From contig JACFND010000002.1 of assembly GCA_019455045.1 (NCBI GenBank), positions 83,386-147,385 on the forward strand: a DNA stretch of 64,000 nt, in the 5' to 3' direction. Of the stretch, positions 25,428 to 34,163 are shown one piece after another (the first letter of the stretch is position 1; each line of letters starts with the position of its first letter). A program made the translations under genes and the position numbers. The DNA is from Flavobacteriia bacterium (GTDB lineage Bacteria; Bacteroidota; Bacteroidia; Flavobacteriales; Weeksellaceae). The notes beneath the pieces were generated by a model. It made no database searches and was not told the DNA's origin. It saw only the letters and a list, made by a program, of their open reading frames with translations.

Positions 25428-26528
25428 TCAGAACTCAAAACCTTTTTTCAAATAAGGCTTCAGATTTTCGTAAGAAACAAATAATTCAAAAAAACCGTAG
25501 GCATAAGGCGTCATTTCATACAGACCGTAATAAAAGGTTATTCCGGCTTTTGAAAGACTGAAATTTTCCGACAGACTGAGTTCATTACTGATAAAGATGG
25601 ATCCTTCAGCATCCGAATAATTGACACCTGCGGGAATATTATATTCTTTTCGAAGCTGTTTGTCAAGCACTTTCAAGATTTCTTTCTGATTATTTAGATC
25701 AAGCACATCATTGATATCGATCCATTTTCCTGTTTTTTTATTGTAATTGAAAAATTCCTGAAAAGACATTCCGTGCGCACCGCCCAGATAACTGTAACCA
25801 AACAGTTGCATGATCAGAAAATCGGGCGAATTGAAATACGGAGTCAGCTTGCTGAAATGCTCATAATTCCAGGTCGCCGTCATCGGATCATCTCCCAGTC
25901 CTTCATCGATATAACTTTGAATTTCTTCTTTGTATTCTTTTTCAAATGCATTAAACTCTGAATTGGTATAGGAAACAAAATCATTATAATCAGCGGAAAT
26001 GATTTGATGAAACATTTCTTTTTTGAAATTTTTGTCTTCCGGAAGAAAATATTCAAATTCATAAGTTCCTTCGATTCTTGAACCGTCTTTCAGCGTTGCT
26101 GCATGAACGACTCTTTTGCTTTTGTTCAGACCAAAAGCGGTATAGGTGGAAGGATCGGCGGGTTTCAGCTCAAACGGAAGTGTCTGTTTTCCTTTCTGCC
26201 ATTCACCTTTGTAATTTCCTCTGTCAAATTTTCCTTTGAAAATTTCGGGTTCTTCTTCAGAATCATATTTCACAAAAGTAGTCAGCTCCAACTGACTTCC
26301 TTTTAATGAAGACTGTGAAATTTCGATCGGAATCTGCTGGGATTTGTAATAATAAACTCCGTTGTAAATCATTTCCGAATTTCCTTCTTCCACACTTGTT
26401 TCCACAGTGAGTTCCATACGGATCGGATATTTATCGACCGTTCCGTCCATCACATAATATTTTGGCGCCTGTGAAAATCCGAAGGAAACAAAAATAATAA
26501 AGACGAAAAAACTGCTGATGTTTTTCAT
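25428..26528 (-). CDS. DUF3298/RsiV-like secreted protein
   Basis: 366 aa with a signal peptide (MKNISSFFVFIIFVSFGFSQ). The N-terminal half (about 20-160) is a beta-rich domain with repeated short motifs on yield and change (YPIRMELTVET, MIYNGVYYYKSQQIPIEI). The C-terminal half is DUF3298-like: YLGGAHGMSFQEFFNYNKKT, GKWIDINDVLDL, and FYYGLYEMTPYAYGFFELFV. In Bacillus RsiV this fold binds lysozyme; here no sigma factor is adjacent, so that role is only suggestive. It is upstream of sufS on the same strand but separated by a promoter. Confidence 0.8.
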   Translation of the reverse strand: MKNISSFFVFIIFVSFGFSQAPKYYVMDGTVDKYPIRMELTVETSVEEGNSEMIYNGVYYYKSQQIPIEISQSSLKGSQLELTTFVKYDSEEEPEIFKGKFDRGNYKGEWQKGKQTLPFELKPADPSTYTAFGLNKSKRVVHAATLKDGSRIEGTYEFEYFLPEDKNFKKEMFHQIISADYNDFVSYTNSEFNAFEKEYKEEIQSYIDEGLGDDPMTATWNYEHFSKLTPYFNSPDFLIMQLFGYSYLGGAHGMSFQEFFNYNKKTGKWIDINDVLDLNNQKEILKVLDKQLRKEYNIPAGVNYSDAEGSIFISNELSLSENFSLSKAGITFYYGLYEMTPYAYGFFELFVSYENLKPYLKKGFEF

Positions 26529-26559
26529 TTTGATAAGTTTTAGTTTTGATAATCAAATA

Positions 26560-28356
26560 TTATTCTTTTGTGTTGAAAAACTCAACAATTTTTTCAGCTC
26601 TTGATTTTCCGACCGCTTCCGACAATTCTTCCAAACCCGCAGATTTGATTCTTTTTACAGATTTAAATTTTCTCAAAAGCTGCTGTATCGTTTTGTCACC
26701 AACGCCGGGAATTCCTTCCAGTTCGGAATGATAACTCGCCCTGCTCCTTTTGTTTCTGTGTCTTGTAATTCCAAAACGGTGCGACTCATCTCTGACATGC
26801 TGCAAAACTTTTAAAGTCTCAGAAGTTTTGTCCAGATAAAGCGGAATCGAATCGCCCGGAAAATAAATTTCTTCCAGTTTTTTTGCAATTCCGATGACTG
26901 TAATCTTTCCTCTCAAACCGAGTTCGTCAATGCTTTTGAGCGCAGAACTCAACTGACCTTTTCCGCCGTCGATCAGTATCAGCTGCGGCAGTTCGGTTTC
27001 GTCTTCCAATGCCCTTCTGTAACGTCTGAAAATCACTTCTTCCATCGTTGCAAAATCATTCGGACCTTCAACCGTTTTGACATTAAAAATCCTGTATTCT
27101 TTTTTGCTCGGCTTTCCGTCTCTGAAGACTACACAGGCAGAAACCGGATTGGTTCCCTGAATGTTTGAATTGTCAAATCCTTCGATCAGCCGCGGTTCAA
27201 CCGGCATTCTCAAATCTTTTTTCATCTGCGCCATAATCCTTTTGGTATGACGATCGGGATCTACGATCTTGATTTGTTTCAACTGTTCGATCCTGTAGAA
27301 TTTCGCATTCCGTTCAGACAGTTCGACCAGTTTCCTTTTGTCGCCGATTTTTGGAATCGTAATTTTGATATCCGGAATTTCGAGTTCGAGTTCAAACGGC
27401 AAAAGGATCTCTTTTGAAGCCGAACCAAAACGGCTCAGCAGTTCTATGATTGCTTCTTCCAAAATTTCGTCATCGGGTTCATCCAGTTTCTTTTTGATTT
27501 CCTGCGTAATCGACTGAACAATCGAACCGTTGTTGACTCTGAAAAAATTGACATAAGCATAGGATTCATCCGAAATGATGCTGAATACATCCACATTTCC
27601 GACCGCCGGATTGGCAACCAACGATTTTGACTGATAATTTTTGATGGCTTCAATTTTTTCCTTCATCCGCTGTGCAGATTCAAAATCCAGCGTATTTGAA
27701 TAAGCCTTCATATCGTCGGTCATATATTGAATCACTTCACCGTAATTCCCTTTCAGAATCTGACGGATCGACTGAATGTTTTTTTCATAATCGGCTTCGC
27801 ACTGATATCCGACACAAGGTGCCAGACAGTTTCCGAGATGATATTCGAGACAGACTTTGAATTTTCCGGCTTTGATATTTTTTTGGTTCAAATCATAATT
27901 GCAGGTTCTCAGCGGATAGACTTCTCTGATAAAATCGAGCAGCGCATTCAGGATTCCGACCGATGCATACGGGCCAAAATATTCAGAACCGTCATTGATG
28001 ACTTTTCGGGTTTTGAAAATTCTTGGAAAAGGTTCGTTTTTGATACAGATCCAGGGATAAGTTTTGTCATCCCTGAGCATCACATTGTATTTCGGCTGAT
28101 ATTTTTTAATCAGCGTATTTTCGAGCAGCAATGCTTCATACTGATTGTCAACCACTATGGTTTTGATGTCTGCAATCTTGCTGACCAGCATTCTTGTTTT
28201 TCCGGAATCAAGCGTTTTTCTGAAATAGGACGAAACCCGTTTCTTCAGACTTTTTGCCTTACCGACATAAATTACTTTTCCGTTTTTGTCGTAATAACGG
28301 TAAACACCCGGTTTGTCGGGCAATGATTTGATAATGGGTTCTAAACTCTCGCGCAT
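26560..28356 (-). CDS. uvrC: Excinuclease ABC subunit C
   Basis: 598 aa, full length. It makes the two incisions around bulky DNA damage with UvrA and UvrB. The N-terminal GIY-YIG nuclease is KPGVYRYYDKNGKVIYVGKA (about 15-35). Four cysteines that may hold a cluster lie in the CNYDL...KVCLEYHLGNCLAPC stretch (about 150-180). The UVR motif is FESAQRMKEKIEAIKN (about 225). The RNase H-like nuclease half starts at EGFDNSNIQG (about 395). Tandem helix-hairpin-helix ends the protein (ELEGIPGVGDKTIQQLLRKF). It is a stand-alone gene. Confidence 0.97.
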   Translation of the reverse strand: MRESLEPIIKSLPDKPGVYRYYDKNGKVIYVGKAKSLKKRVSSYFRKTLDSGKTRMLVSKIADIKTIVVDNQYEALLLENTLIKKYQPKYNVMLRDDKTYPWICIKNEPFPRIFKTRKVINDGSEYFGPYASVGILNALLDFIREVYPLRTCNYDLNQKNIKAGKFKVCLEYHLGNCLAPCVGYQCEADYEKNIQSIRQILKGNYGEVIQYMTDDMKAYSNTLDFESAQRMKEKIEAIKNYQSKSLVANPAVGNVDVFSIISDESYAYVNFFRVNNGSIVQSITQEIKKKLDEPDDEILEEAIIELLSRFGSASKEILLPFELELEIPDIKITIPKIGDKRKLVELSERNAKFYRIEQLKQIKIVDPDRHTKRIMAQMKKDLRMPVEPRLIEGFDNSNIQGTNPVSACVVFRDGKPSKKEYRIFNVKTVEGPNDFATMEEVIFRRYRRALEDETELPQLILIDGGKGQLSSALKSIDELGLRGKITVIGIAKKLEEIYFPGDSIPLYLDKTSETLKVLQHVRDESHRFGITRHRNKRSRASYHSELEGIPGVGDKTIQQLLRKFKSVKRIKSAGLEELSEAVGKSRAEKIVEFFNTKE

Positions 28357-28441
28357 TGTTGCTTACAAAGTTCGCAAGAATTTTCGGGTTTTAAAGAATT
28401 CAATTTTTTAATCAATTATCTTCAGGATTTCATAAATCCAT

Positions 28442-29008
28442 TTATTCACTCAAAGATTTTCTGAAAGCTTTGACCCTTTGAATATCACTTAAAGAGCAGT
28501 CTCCATACATCCGCGGAACAAATTCATCGGTAACCAGATCTGTCATTCTTGAACCGTATTTCTGTTTGAGAATTTTTGCAATTTCGATGTATCTGTCAAA
28601 ATATTCGAAATACGACAATTCACGCCAAATTTCAATCCCGTCCGCATAAATAACCAGACAGTCGGTTTCTTCAATATTCTCTTCTTTTATCCTGAAAATG
28701 ATGACATCATCCTTATCAATATTCGGAAGTTCGTCAACCGATTCCAGCTGAGATGCTTCTATGATTTCAAACTTGGTCATCATATTTTGCAGCCGTAATT
28801 TTTCAGCATTGGAACCGTATTTTAATACTTCATCAAAACTCGGATGCAGCACATTCCCGATTTTATTCATGCATTCCGGGCAATGAACTTCAAACAGCGA
28901 ATCAAAAACATCTCCGACGGTCAAAGATTCTCCCTTTCCCTTCCAGGAACAGTTTCCGCATTCAAAATCCTGATTTTGGTATTTGTAATATTCGAGCAAA
29001 TGTGACAT
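28442..29008 (-). CDS. Zinc-ribbon-containing hypothetical protein
   Basis: 188 aa, cytoplasmic. The N-terminus has a CxxC...CxxC pair, FECGNCSWKGKGES (C17/C20) and VHCPECMNKIG (about C42/C45), which looks like a zinc ribbon. The rest is mixed and acidic, with DVIIFRIKEENIEETDCLVI and ELSYFEYFDRYIEIAKILKQ. I do not recognise the family. It starts 6 bp after the stop of the upstream gene (29015-29629), so they form a likely two-gene unit. No catalytic motif is visible. Confidence 0.6.
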   Translation of the reverse strand: MSHLLEYYKYQNQDFECGNCSWKGKGESLTVGDVFDSLFEVHCPECMNKIGNVLHPSFDEVLKYGSNAEKLRLQNMMTKFEIIEASQLESVDELPNIDKDDVIIFRIKEENIEETDCLVIYADGIEIWRELSYFEYFDRYIEIAKILKQKYGSRMTDLVTDEFVPRMYGDCSLSDIQRVKAFRKSLSE

Positions 29009-29014
29009 TTTATA

Positions 29015-29629
29015 TCATTTAGTTTTAATACTTTTCCCTAATGCAAAAAGTTGCCTGTCTGTCCAATAGAAGAATTCCTTTCTACTATTATTATCCATGT
29101 CTTTCCCTAACTCACGAAGCCAATTTTTATAATCTTCAATTTCATCCTCTTTTATTTGAGAAGAATCCTTAAGTTTTCGATACTTAATTATTTCATTCTC
29201 TGATTTAGCTCTATGGACAAGAAATGCTCTAATAACATGTTGGTCTACAATGGGGTGCTCTTCTGGTTTTGCAATAAATTTCCCGAAGTTGTAAAAAACC
29301 AAAGCACTTTTCTTTCTATTTTCTTTGTTATGGGCATCTTCTATTCCGTGAATAATATGTTCGATTTTTTGTAAATCTCCTTGTTTCCATGCAAGTGCAT
29401 AAAGTAATTTAGCTAAAGGATTATTAATATTTGAAGAATCTAAAGAGATTTCTCTTAATTCGCTTTCTAAAATATCAAATTCAATTCTTTTAGAATTCTC
29501 TGTATTCACATAATTCTTTTTATAATCATTCAAAATAGAATTTTCAATTTCTTTTATTTGACTTAAATCTTTGAGTTCTATAATCTCAAAGACTTCTTTA
29601 GTTATTTCAATTAAGCTTTTCTTGACCAT
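29015..29629 (-). CDS. Hypothetical helical protein, AT-rich
   Basis: 204 aa from ATG 29629 (an upstream TTG at 29680 would add 17 residues). Predicted mostly helical and soluble: KKSLIEITKEVFEIIELKDL, LAKLLYALAWKQGDLQKIEH, and EDEIEDYKNWLRELGKDMDN. I do not recognise it. It is clearly more AT-rich than its neighbours and opens an AT-rich gap, which suggests a more recently gained gene. It is followed by the zinc-ribbon gene 6 bp later. Confidence 0.55.
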   Translation of the reverse strand: MVKKSLIEITKEVFEIIELKDLSQIKEIENSILNDYKKNYVNTENSKRIEFDILESELREISLDSSNINNPLAKLLYALAWKQGDLQKIEHIIHGIEDAHNKENRKKSALVFYNFGKFIAKPEEHPIVDQHVIRAFLVHRAKSENEIIKYRKLKDSSQIKEDEIEDYKNWLRELGKDMDNNSRKEFFYWTDRQLFALGKSIKTK

Positions 29630-29916
29630 ATTTTTTGTATTAGTATTCAAAATATGTCCATTTTTATTGATTAAACTCAAAATTAAGATATAATAATTAA
29701 ACGAATTATATTTAGATAAAGATATTGAACTTAAACGAACAATCTCTTTAAATCAATTAAAACCGCAAAATATTTCAAATTAAAAAACTGAAAATGAATA
29801 AAGAATATCTCATTCAATTTTTCAAAGGTATTTATAAATCTTTCTAACTAACTTATTCTCGAATGTCAGCTGGTGATTTTCACAGCATCAATCGGATTTT
29901 GGAAAACATTCTCGAC
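29630..29916. other. AT-rich gap with no supported gene
   Basis: Very AT-rich sequence between the two unknown genes and the persulfide dioxygenase gene. I find no convincing ORF or strong hairpin here; the promoter and operator of the next gene begin at 29917. Confidence 0.6.
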
Positions 29917-29954
29917 TTGGAATTAAATTTGTTAAGATTTAAATTCCGTAATTT
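29917..29954 (+). promoter_or_regulatory. Promoter and possible operator of the CstB-like gene
   Basis: TTTG (29926-29929), 17 bp, then TAATTTTA (29947-29954; consensus G replaced by A). An imperfect inverted repeat GGAATTAAAT (29917-29926) with ATTTAAATTCC (29935-29945) surrounds the -33 box and could bind a repressor. Confidence 0.5.
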
Positions 29955-29981
29955 TACAGAATCAAATAATGAAATTGAATT

Positions 29982-31394
29982 ATGTTTTTTGAACACGTTT
30001 ATGAAAAAGGTCTTGCAATGGGCAGTTATGTCATCGGTTGCCAGGCCACAGGAGAAGCCATAGTAATCGACGCAAAAAGAGATATCGACACCTATTTGGA
30101 AATCGCCGAAAAGAACAATCTGAAAATCACTCATATCACCGAAACCCATATCCACGCAGACTTTCTGTGCGGATCCCGCGAACTGGCCGCTGTGACAGGC
30201 GCCAAAATGTATCTGTCGGATGAAGGCGGTCCGGACTGGCAGTATGAATTTCCGCACATTGGTCTGAAAGACGGAGATGAAATCAAGGTCGGAAATTTGA
30301 GTTTCAAAGTGATGCACACACCCGGACATACGCCCGAAAGCATAAGTTTTTTGCTGACCGATCATCCCTCGAGCAATGAACCGGTGATGATTTTTACCGG
30401 AGATTTTGTATTTGTCGGAGATGTCGGCCGTCCCGATCTGCTCGAAAAAGCAGCAGGCGTTGCCGGAACAAAAGAAGAAGGTGCTAAACAGATGTACGAA
30501 GCACTTAAAAAATTTGAAGCTTTGCCCGATTATGTTCAGGTTTGGCCGGCTCACGGAGCGGGTTCTGCCTGCGGAAAAGCTTTGGGCGCGGTTGCAAGTT
30601 CTACGGTCGGATATGAAAAAATCAGAAACTGGGCGCTTCAGTTCGGAAATAACGAAGAAGGATTTATCCATTCGCTGCTCGACGGTCAGCCCGAACCGCC
30701 CAAGTATTTTGCAATGATGAAAAAATTCAACAAAATCGATCGTCCGCTGCTGACCGGTGTTCCAGAACATCCGAAACTGACCAAAGAAGAATTTCTCGGA
30801 TATTACAATAAAGGTGTGAAAATCATTGATACGCGCGAAAAAACAATTTTTGCAAAAGGTTTTCTACCGGGCAGTCTTAACATACAGGCAAACAATTCAT
30901 TTTCAACCTGGATGGGCTGGTTTGTAAAACTCGATGAAGATTTTGTGCTGATTGCAGATGATGAAAAAATGGACGAACTGACCCGAAAACTGATGCGGAT
31001 AGGTTTGGACCATCTGAAAGGATATATTTCTGATGTTTCGGATTTGGGAATCGAACTGGAAAAAGAAGAAATCATAGGAATTGACGAATTCAAAAACTGT
31101 CTTCACAAACCGGAAATTCAGGTAATCGATGTGAGAGGCGAATCTGAATATAAAAACTGCTGTATCGACGGAACAGAAAATGTCTTTGTAGGCACGCTGC
31201 CCGATCACATCGACCGGATCAGCAGAGACAAACAGCTGGTTATCCACTGCCAGTCGGGCGACCGCGCATCCATTGCTTTTTCAATCCTAAGAAAAAACGG
31301 ATTTAAAAACATCAGAAATTATCTGGGCGGAATGAAAGAATGGAATCAAACCAACAGTCCGGTGATTTCAAAATCAGCGCCGGTCTGCAATTAA
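29982..31394 (+). CDS. Persulfide dioxygenase-rhodanese fusion (CstB-like)
   Basis: 470 aa, three domains. Residues about 1-255: metallo-beta-lactamase persulfide dioxygenase with ETHIHADFLCG (metal His/Asp), HTPGHTPESISF, GDFVFVGDVGRPDL and WPAHGAGSACG. Residues about 265-360: a rhodanese-like domain whose active-site position reads VLIADDEKMD and has no Cys. Residues about 365-470: an active rhodanese with VIHCQSGDRAS (Cys about 423). This is the layout of CstB, which oxidises persulfides and transfers sulfane sulfur. It likely protects against sulfide or persulfide stress in the cytoplasm. No sulfide:quinone reductase or CstR-like repressor is beside it. A strong terminator follows. Confidence 0.88.
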   Translation: MFFEHVYEKGLAMGSYVIGCQATGEAIVIDAKRDIDTYLEIAEKNNLKITHITETHIHADFLCGSRELAAVTGAKMYLSDEGGPDWQYEFPHIGLKDGDEIKVGNLSFKVMHTPGHTPESISFLLTDHPSSNEPVMIFTGDFVFVGDVGRPDLLEKAAGVAGTKEEGAKQMYEALKKFEALPDYVQVWPAHGAGSACGKALGAVASSTVGYEKIRNWALQFGNNEEGFIHSLLDGQPEPPKYFAMMKKFNKIDRPLLTGVPEHPKLTKEEFLGYYNKGVKIIDTREKTIFAKGFLPGSLNIQANNSFSTWMGWFVKLDEDFVLIADDEKMDELTRKLMRIGLDHLKGYISDVSDLGIELEKEEIIGIDEFKNCLHKPEIQVIDVRGESEYKNCCIDGTENVFVGTLPDHIDRISRDKQLVIHCQSGDRASIAFSILRKNGFKNIRNYLGGMKEWNQTNSPVISKSAPVCN

Positions 31395-31432
31395 TCAGAT
31401 CAAATTAAAATCAACAATAAAGGACGGATCAG

Positions 31433-31460
31433 ACAATCCGTCTTTTTTTTTATGTCTTTC
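31433..31460 (+). terminator. Rho-independent terminator after the CstB-like gene
   Basis: Arms GACGGAT and ATCCGTC with loop CAGACA, then eight T's. Confidence 0.9.
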
Positions 31461-31518
31461 AAAATGAGGGCTTTATAATTCAAGAAAGAACCATTCAGAT
31501 AAAATTTCAAAAAAATCA

Positions 31519-31571
31519 TTTTCAATTCAAAAACAAATTGTTAGATTTGCCTAACAATTAGATTAGCCAAA
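31519..31571 (+). promoter_or_regulatory. mntH-like promoter with DtxR/MntR-type operator
   Basis: A perfect inverted repeat, AATTGTTAG (31536-31544) N6 CTAACAATT (31551-31559), encloses the -7 element TAGATTTG (31542-31549); TTTT lies 19 bp upstream. The core TTAGATTTGCCTAA is repeated as TTAGATTAGCCAAA at 31558-31571, 17 bp on. Both differ by two bases from the DtxR-type half TTAGGTTAGCCTAA. Metal-dependent repression of the Nramp gene is the inference. Confidence 0.65.
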
Positions 31572-33436
31572 TGAAAGACGATGCTTCATTGTCAGAGGTT
31601 CACCAAAGCATAGATACTTCAAACAAGACTTCCAAGTGGAGGAAACTGTTTGCATTTTTCGGTCCTGCCTATCTGGTAAGCGTCGGTTATATGGACCCGG
31701 GAAACTGGGCAACCGGCATTGCGGGCGGGAGTCGATACGGTTATGCGCTGCTTTGGGTACTGCTGATGAGCAACATCATTGCGATCTTTCTTCAGAGTTT
31801 GAGTGCAAGACTCGGAGTGGTTCGGCGTAAGGATTTGGCGCAGTGCAACCGTGAAGCTTATCCAAGGGGAACCAATTTTGTCCTGTATCTGCTCGCAGAA
31901 ATTGCGATTGCTGCAACCGATCTGGCCGAGATTTTGGGAATGGCGATCGGTCTTCAGCTGCTTTTTGATATCCCGCTGCTCTGGGGCGTAATCATCGGAT
32001 TTTTTGATACTTTGCTTTTGCTCTGGCTTCAAAAACTGGGAATGAGAAAGACCGAAGTTTTCATACTCGGAATCATCGCACTGATCAGCGGCTGTTTTCT
32101 GGTCGAAATCTTTTTGGCAAAACCCGATGTGGCAGAAATCGCCACCGGATTCATTCCGTCGCTGCCCGATGCAACCGCATTGTACATTGCAATCGGAATT
32201 ATCGGTGCAACCGTGATGCCGCACAATCTGTATCTGCATTCGGCTCTGGTTCAGACCCGAAAAATCAAAGACAATCCCGAATCGATCAGAGCTGCGATCA
32301 AATACAATTTCTGGGATTCTGCAATTGCGCTCAATCTTGCACTTTTGGTCAATGCCGCCATTTTGATTTTGGCTGCAACCGTATTTTTCAAATCCGGAAA
32401 TACACAGATTGCAGAATTGGAAGATGCACACCGAATGCTCGAACCGCTTTTGGGAACCAAATGGGCATCAATACTTTTTGCGGTCGCACTGATTGCAGCC
32501 GGCCAAAGTTCAACCGTGACCGGTACATTGTCAGGACAAATCGTGATGGAAGGTTATCTGAGACTGAGAATCAGTCCGGTGCTGAGAAGACTGATCACCA
32601 GAATGCTTGCAATCATTCCGGCAGTCATCGTCATACTGATCAGCGGAGAAGGAAAAGTCGGTCAATTGCTGATTTTCAGTCAGGTGATACTGAGTATGCA
32701 ATTGGCTTTTGCAATCATACCGCTGATACATTTTGTCAGCAACAAAAAGAAAATGGGCCAGTTTGCGCTCAAAACCAAAGCAAAAATTGCGGCCTGGCTG
32801 ATCGCAGCTCTGATTGTGATTTTGAATTTTAAACTGGTTTATGATGAAATCACCGATTGGATTTCGGGTACAGACAGCTGGTGGTTAATCGGAATCATCC
32901 TGCTCGGCGCTGCCGGTTTGATCTGGCTGCTGTTTGAAACATTATTATATCCGCTGACCGAAAGAGGAAAAGAAATTTCAACCGATCTGCACGATCCGAT
33001 CGATAAACTTCCTGATTTGCCTGCACCAGATTTTAAAACCATTGCGCTGGCGCTCGACTTTTCACCTTTTGACAGCAAAATTTTTCAATACGGTTTGAAG
33101 TTTGCCGACAAAAACACAAAATTCATACTGATTCACATTACCGAAAGTGCGCCGCCGCAACTGATGGATGAAGTGGCGGATGACTACGAAACCAGAAAAG
33201 ACCGAAAGAAACTGGAACAGTATATTCAAATGCTGAATGACAAAGGGTTTGAAGCCGAAGCAATCACCGGTTTCAGAAACCGAAATTCTGAAATTGCAAG
33301 GATTGTAAAAGAAAGCAATTCGAATCTTTTGATTTTGGGCAGCCACGGACACAGAGGTTTTAAGGATTTCATATTCGGAGAAACGGTCAACCGGGTCAGA
33401 CATCTGGTAAAAATTCCGGTTTTTGTGGCTCAGTAA
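31571..33436 (+). CDS. mntH: Nramp-family divalent metal transporter fused to a universal stress domain
   Basis: 621 aa. Residues about 20-455 are an Nramp (MntH) proton-coupled Mn2+/Fe2+ importer: the TM1 motif VGYMDPGNWATG holds the metal-binding Asp and Asn, and the TM6 motif ATVMPHNLYLHSALVQTR holds Met and His. About 11 hydrophobic segments follow. After a short linker, residues about 485-621 form a UspA-like domain with LGSHGHRGFKDFIFGETVNR, the ATP-binding GxxG(x9)GS/T-type loop. The USP part probably senses nucleotide or regulates transport; this is inferred. A strong palindromic operator lies over its promoter. Confidence 0.92.
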   Translation: MKDDASLSEVHQSIDTSNKTSKWRKLFAFFGPAYLVSVGYMDPGNWATGIAGGSRYGYALLWVLLMSNIIAIFLQSLSARLGVVRRKDLAQCNREAYPRGTNFVLYLLAEIAIAATDLAEILGMAIGLQLLFDIPLLWGVIIGFFDTLLLLWLQKLGMRKTEVFILGIIALISGCFLVEIFLAKPDVAEIATGFIPSLPDATALYIAIGIIGATVMPHNLYLHSALVQTRKIKDNPESIRAAIKYNFWDSAIALNLALLVNAAILILAATVFFKSGNTQIAELEDAHRMLEPLLGTKWASILFAVALIAAGQSSTVTGTLSGQIVMEGYLRLRISPVLRRLITRMLAIIPAVIVILISGEGKVGQLLIFSQVILSMQLAFAIIPLIHFVSNKKKMGQFALKTKAKIAAWLIAALIVILNFKLVYDEITDWISGTDSWWLIGIILLGAAGLIWLLFETLLYPLTERGKEISTDLHDPIDKLPDLPAPDFKTIALALDFSPFDSKIFQYGLKFADKNTKFILIHITESAPPQLMDEVADDYETRKDRKKLEQYIQMLNDKGFEAEAITGFRNRNSEIARIVKESNSNLLILGSHGHRGFKDFIFGETVNRVRHLVKIPVFVAQ

Positions 33437-33487
33437 TTCAGACAATAAATAAAAGACCTGACTGACTTAAAATTATTCCAAAAATCA

Positions 33488-33518
33488 TTTCTGTTTCAAT
33501 TAATTTTTCGTAATTTTG
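33488..33518 (+). promoter_or_regulatory. Promoter of the OsmC-family gene
   Basis: TTTC (33488-33491), 19 bp, then TAATTTTG (33511-33518), an exact -7. The leader to ATG 33612 would be about 90 nt. Confidence 0.6.
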
Positions 33519-33611
33519 ATTCATTCTAAATAAAGAATCCTTCTCTGACTGTTTTGAAAGAAAACGCCACTCAATTGGATTGGAAAATTAATTTAAAAAT
33601 TTTATAGGATT

Positions 33612-34034
33612 ATGAAAAAACATAATGCAAATGCCGTTTGGAACGGTTCGGTAAAAGAAGGTGAAGGTAAAATCACCACCAGAAGCAAAATTTTGGACAA
33701 CAGCAAATATTCATTCAACACCCGTTTTGGAGATGCCCCGGGCACCAATCCCGATGAGCTGCTGGCTGCTTCTCACGCAGGATGCTTTGCAATGGCGACC
33801 AGCCTGATGCTTGGCGAAGCTGGATTTACACCTGAATCGCTTGATGCAAACGCTGAAGTGACAATGGATGCTTCACAGCTCAAAATTGTTAGCTCTCATC
33901 TGACACTGAAAGCAAAAATTCCAAACATCTCTCAGGAGAAATTTATGGAAATCGTAAACAATGCAAAAGAAAACTGCCCGATCAGCAAAGTGATGAATTG
34001 CGAAATCACTTTGGATGCAACACTGGAACAGTAA
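33612..34034 (+). CDS. OsmC-family peroxiredoxin
   Basis: 140 aa, OsmC/Ohr fold. It reduces organic hydroperoxides using two cysteines, C59 in ASHAGCFAMATS and C122 in AKENCPISKVMN, both present. TNPDELLAASHAGCF is typical of OsmC. It opens a run of plus-strand redox genes (DoxX-like, two AhpD-like, SDR, DUF488), although a 15-bp stem-loop separates it from the next one. Cytoplasmic. Confidence 0.93.
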   Translation: MKKHNANAVWNGSVKEGEGKITTRSKILDNSKYSFNTRFGDAPGTNPDELLAASHAGCFAMATSLMLGEAGFTPESLDANAEVTMDASQLKIVSSHLTLKAKIPNISQEKFMEIVNNAKENCPISKVMNCEITLDATLEQ

Positions 34035-34043
34035 AAAATCAAT

Positions 34044-34128
34044 GAGATTGTCTCAAAATCCCAATTTCTGAACGAAATAAAGGGTAGTAAGAATAAGGGA
34101 ATTAAGATTTGAGTTTTGAGACAATCTC
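34044..34128. repeat. 15-bp inverted repeat with 55-nt loop between osmC and doxX
   Basis: Arms GAGATTGTCTCAAAA (34044-34058) and TTTTGAGACAATCTC (34114-34128), perfect. Followed by TATTTTG. It could act as an attenuator or terminator, or be a small mobile repeat (MITE-like). The loop includes an AT-rich GATTTGAG stretch like the 20.2-kb repeats. Confidence 0.75.
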
Positions 34129-34163
34129 TATTTTGTTATCAAATCTTCAACCCGTCTGTCATC

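Noticed and set aside
29880..30770. Minus-strand frame of 296 codons opposite the CstB-like gene
   Set aside because: Mostly opposite a strong dioxygenase gene; no known domain and low-complexity Phe/Cys sequence.
31619..32431. Minus-strand frame of 270 codons opposite the Nramp gene
   Set aside because: Falls inside a confident transporter gene; its residues show the antisense pattern (many Gln, Cys, Asn).
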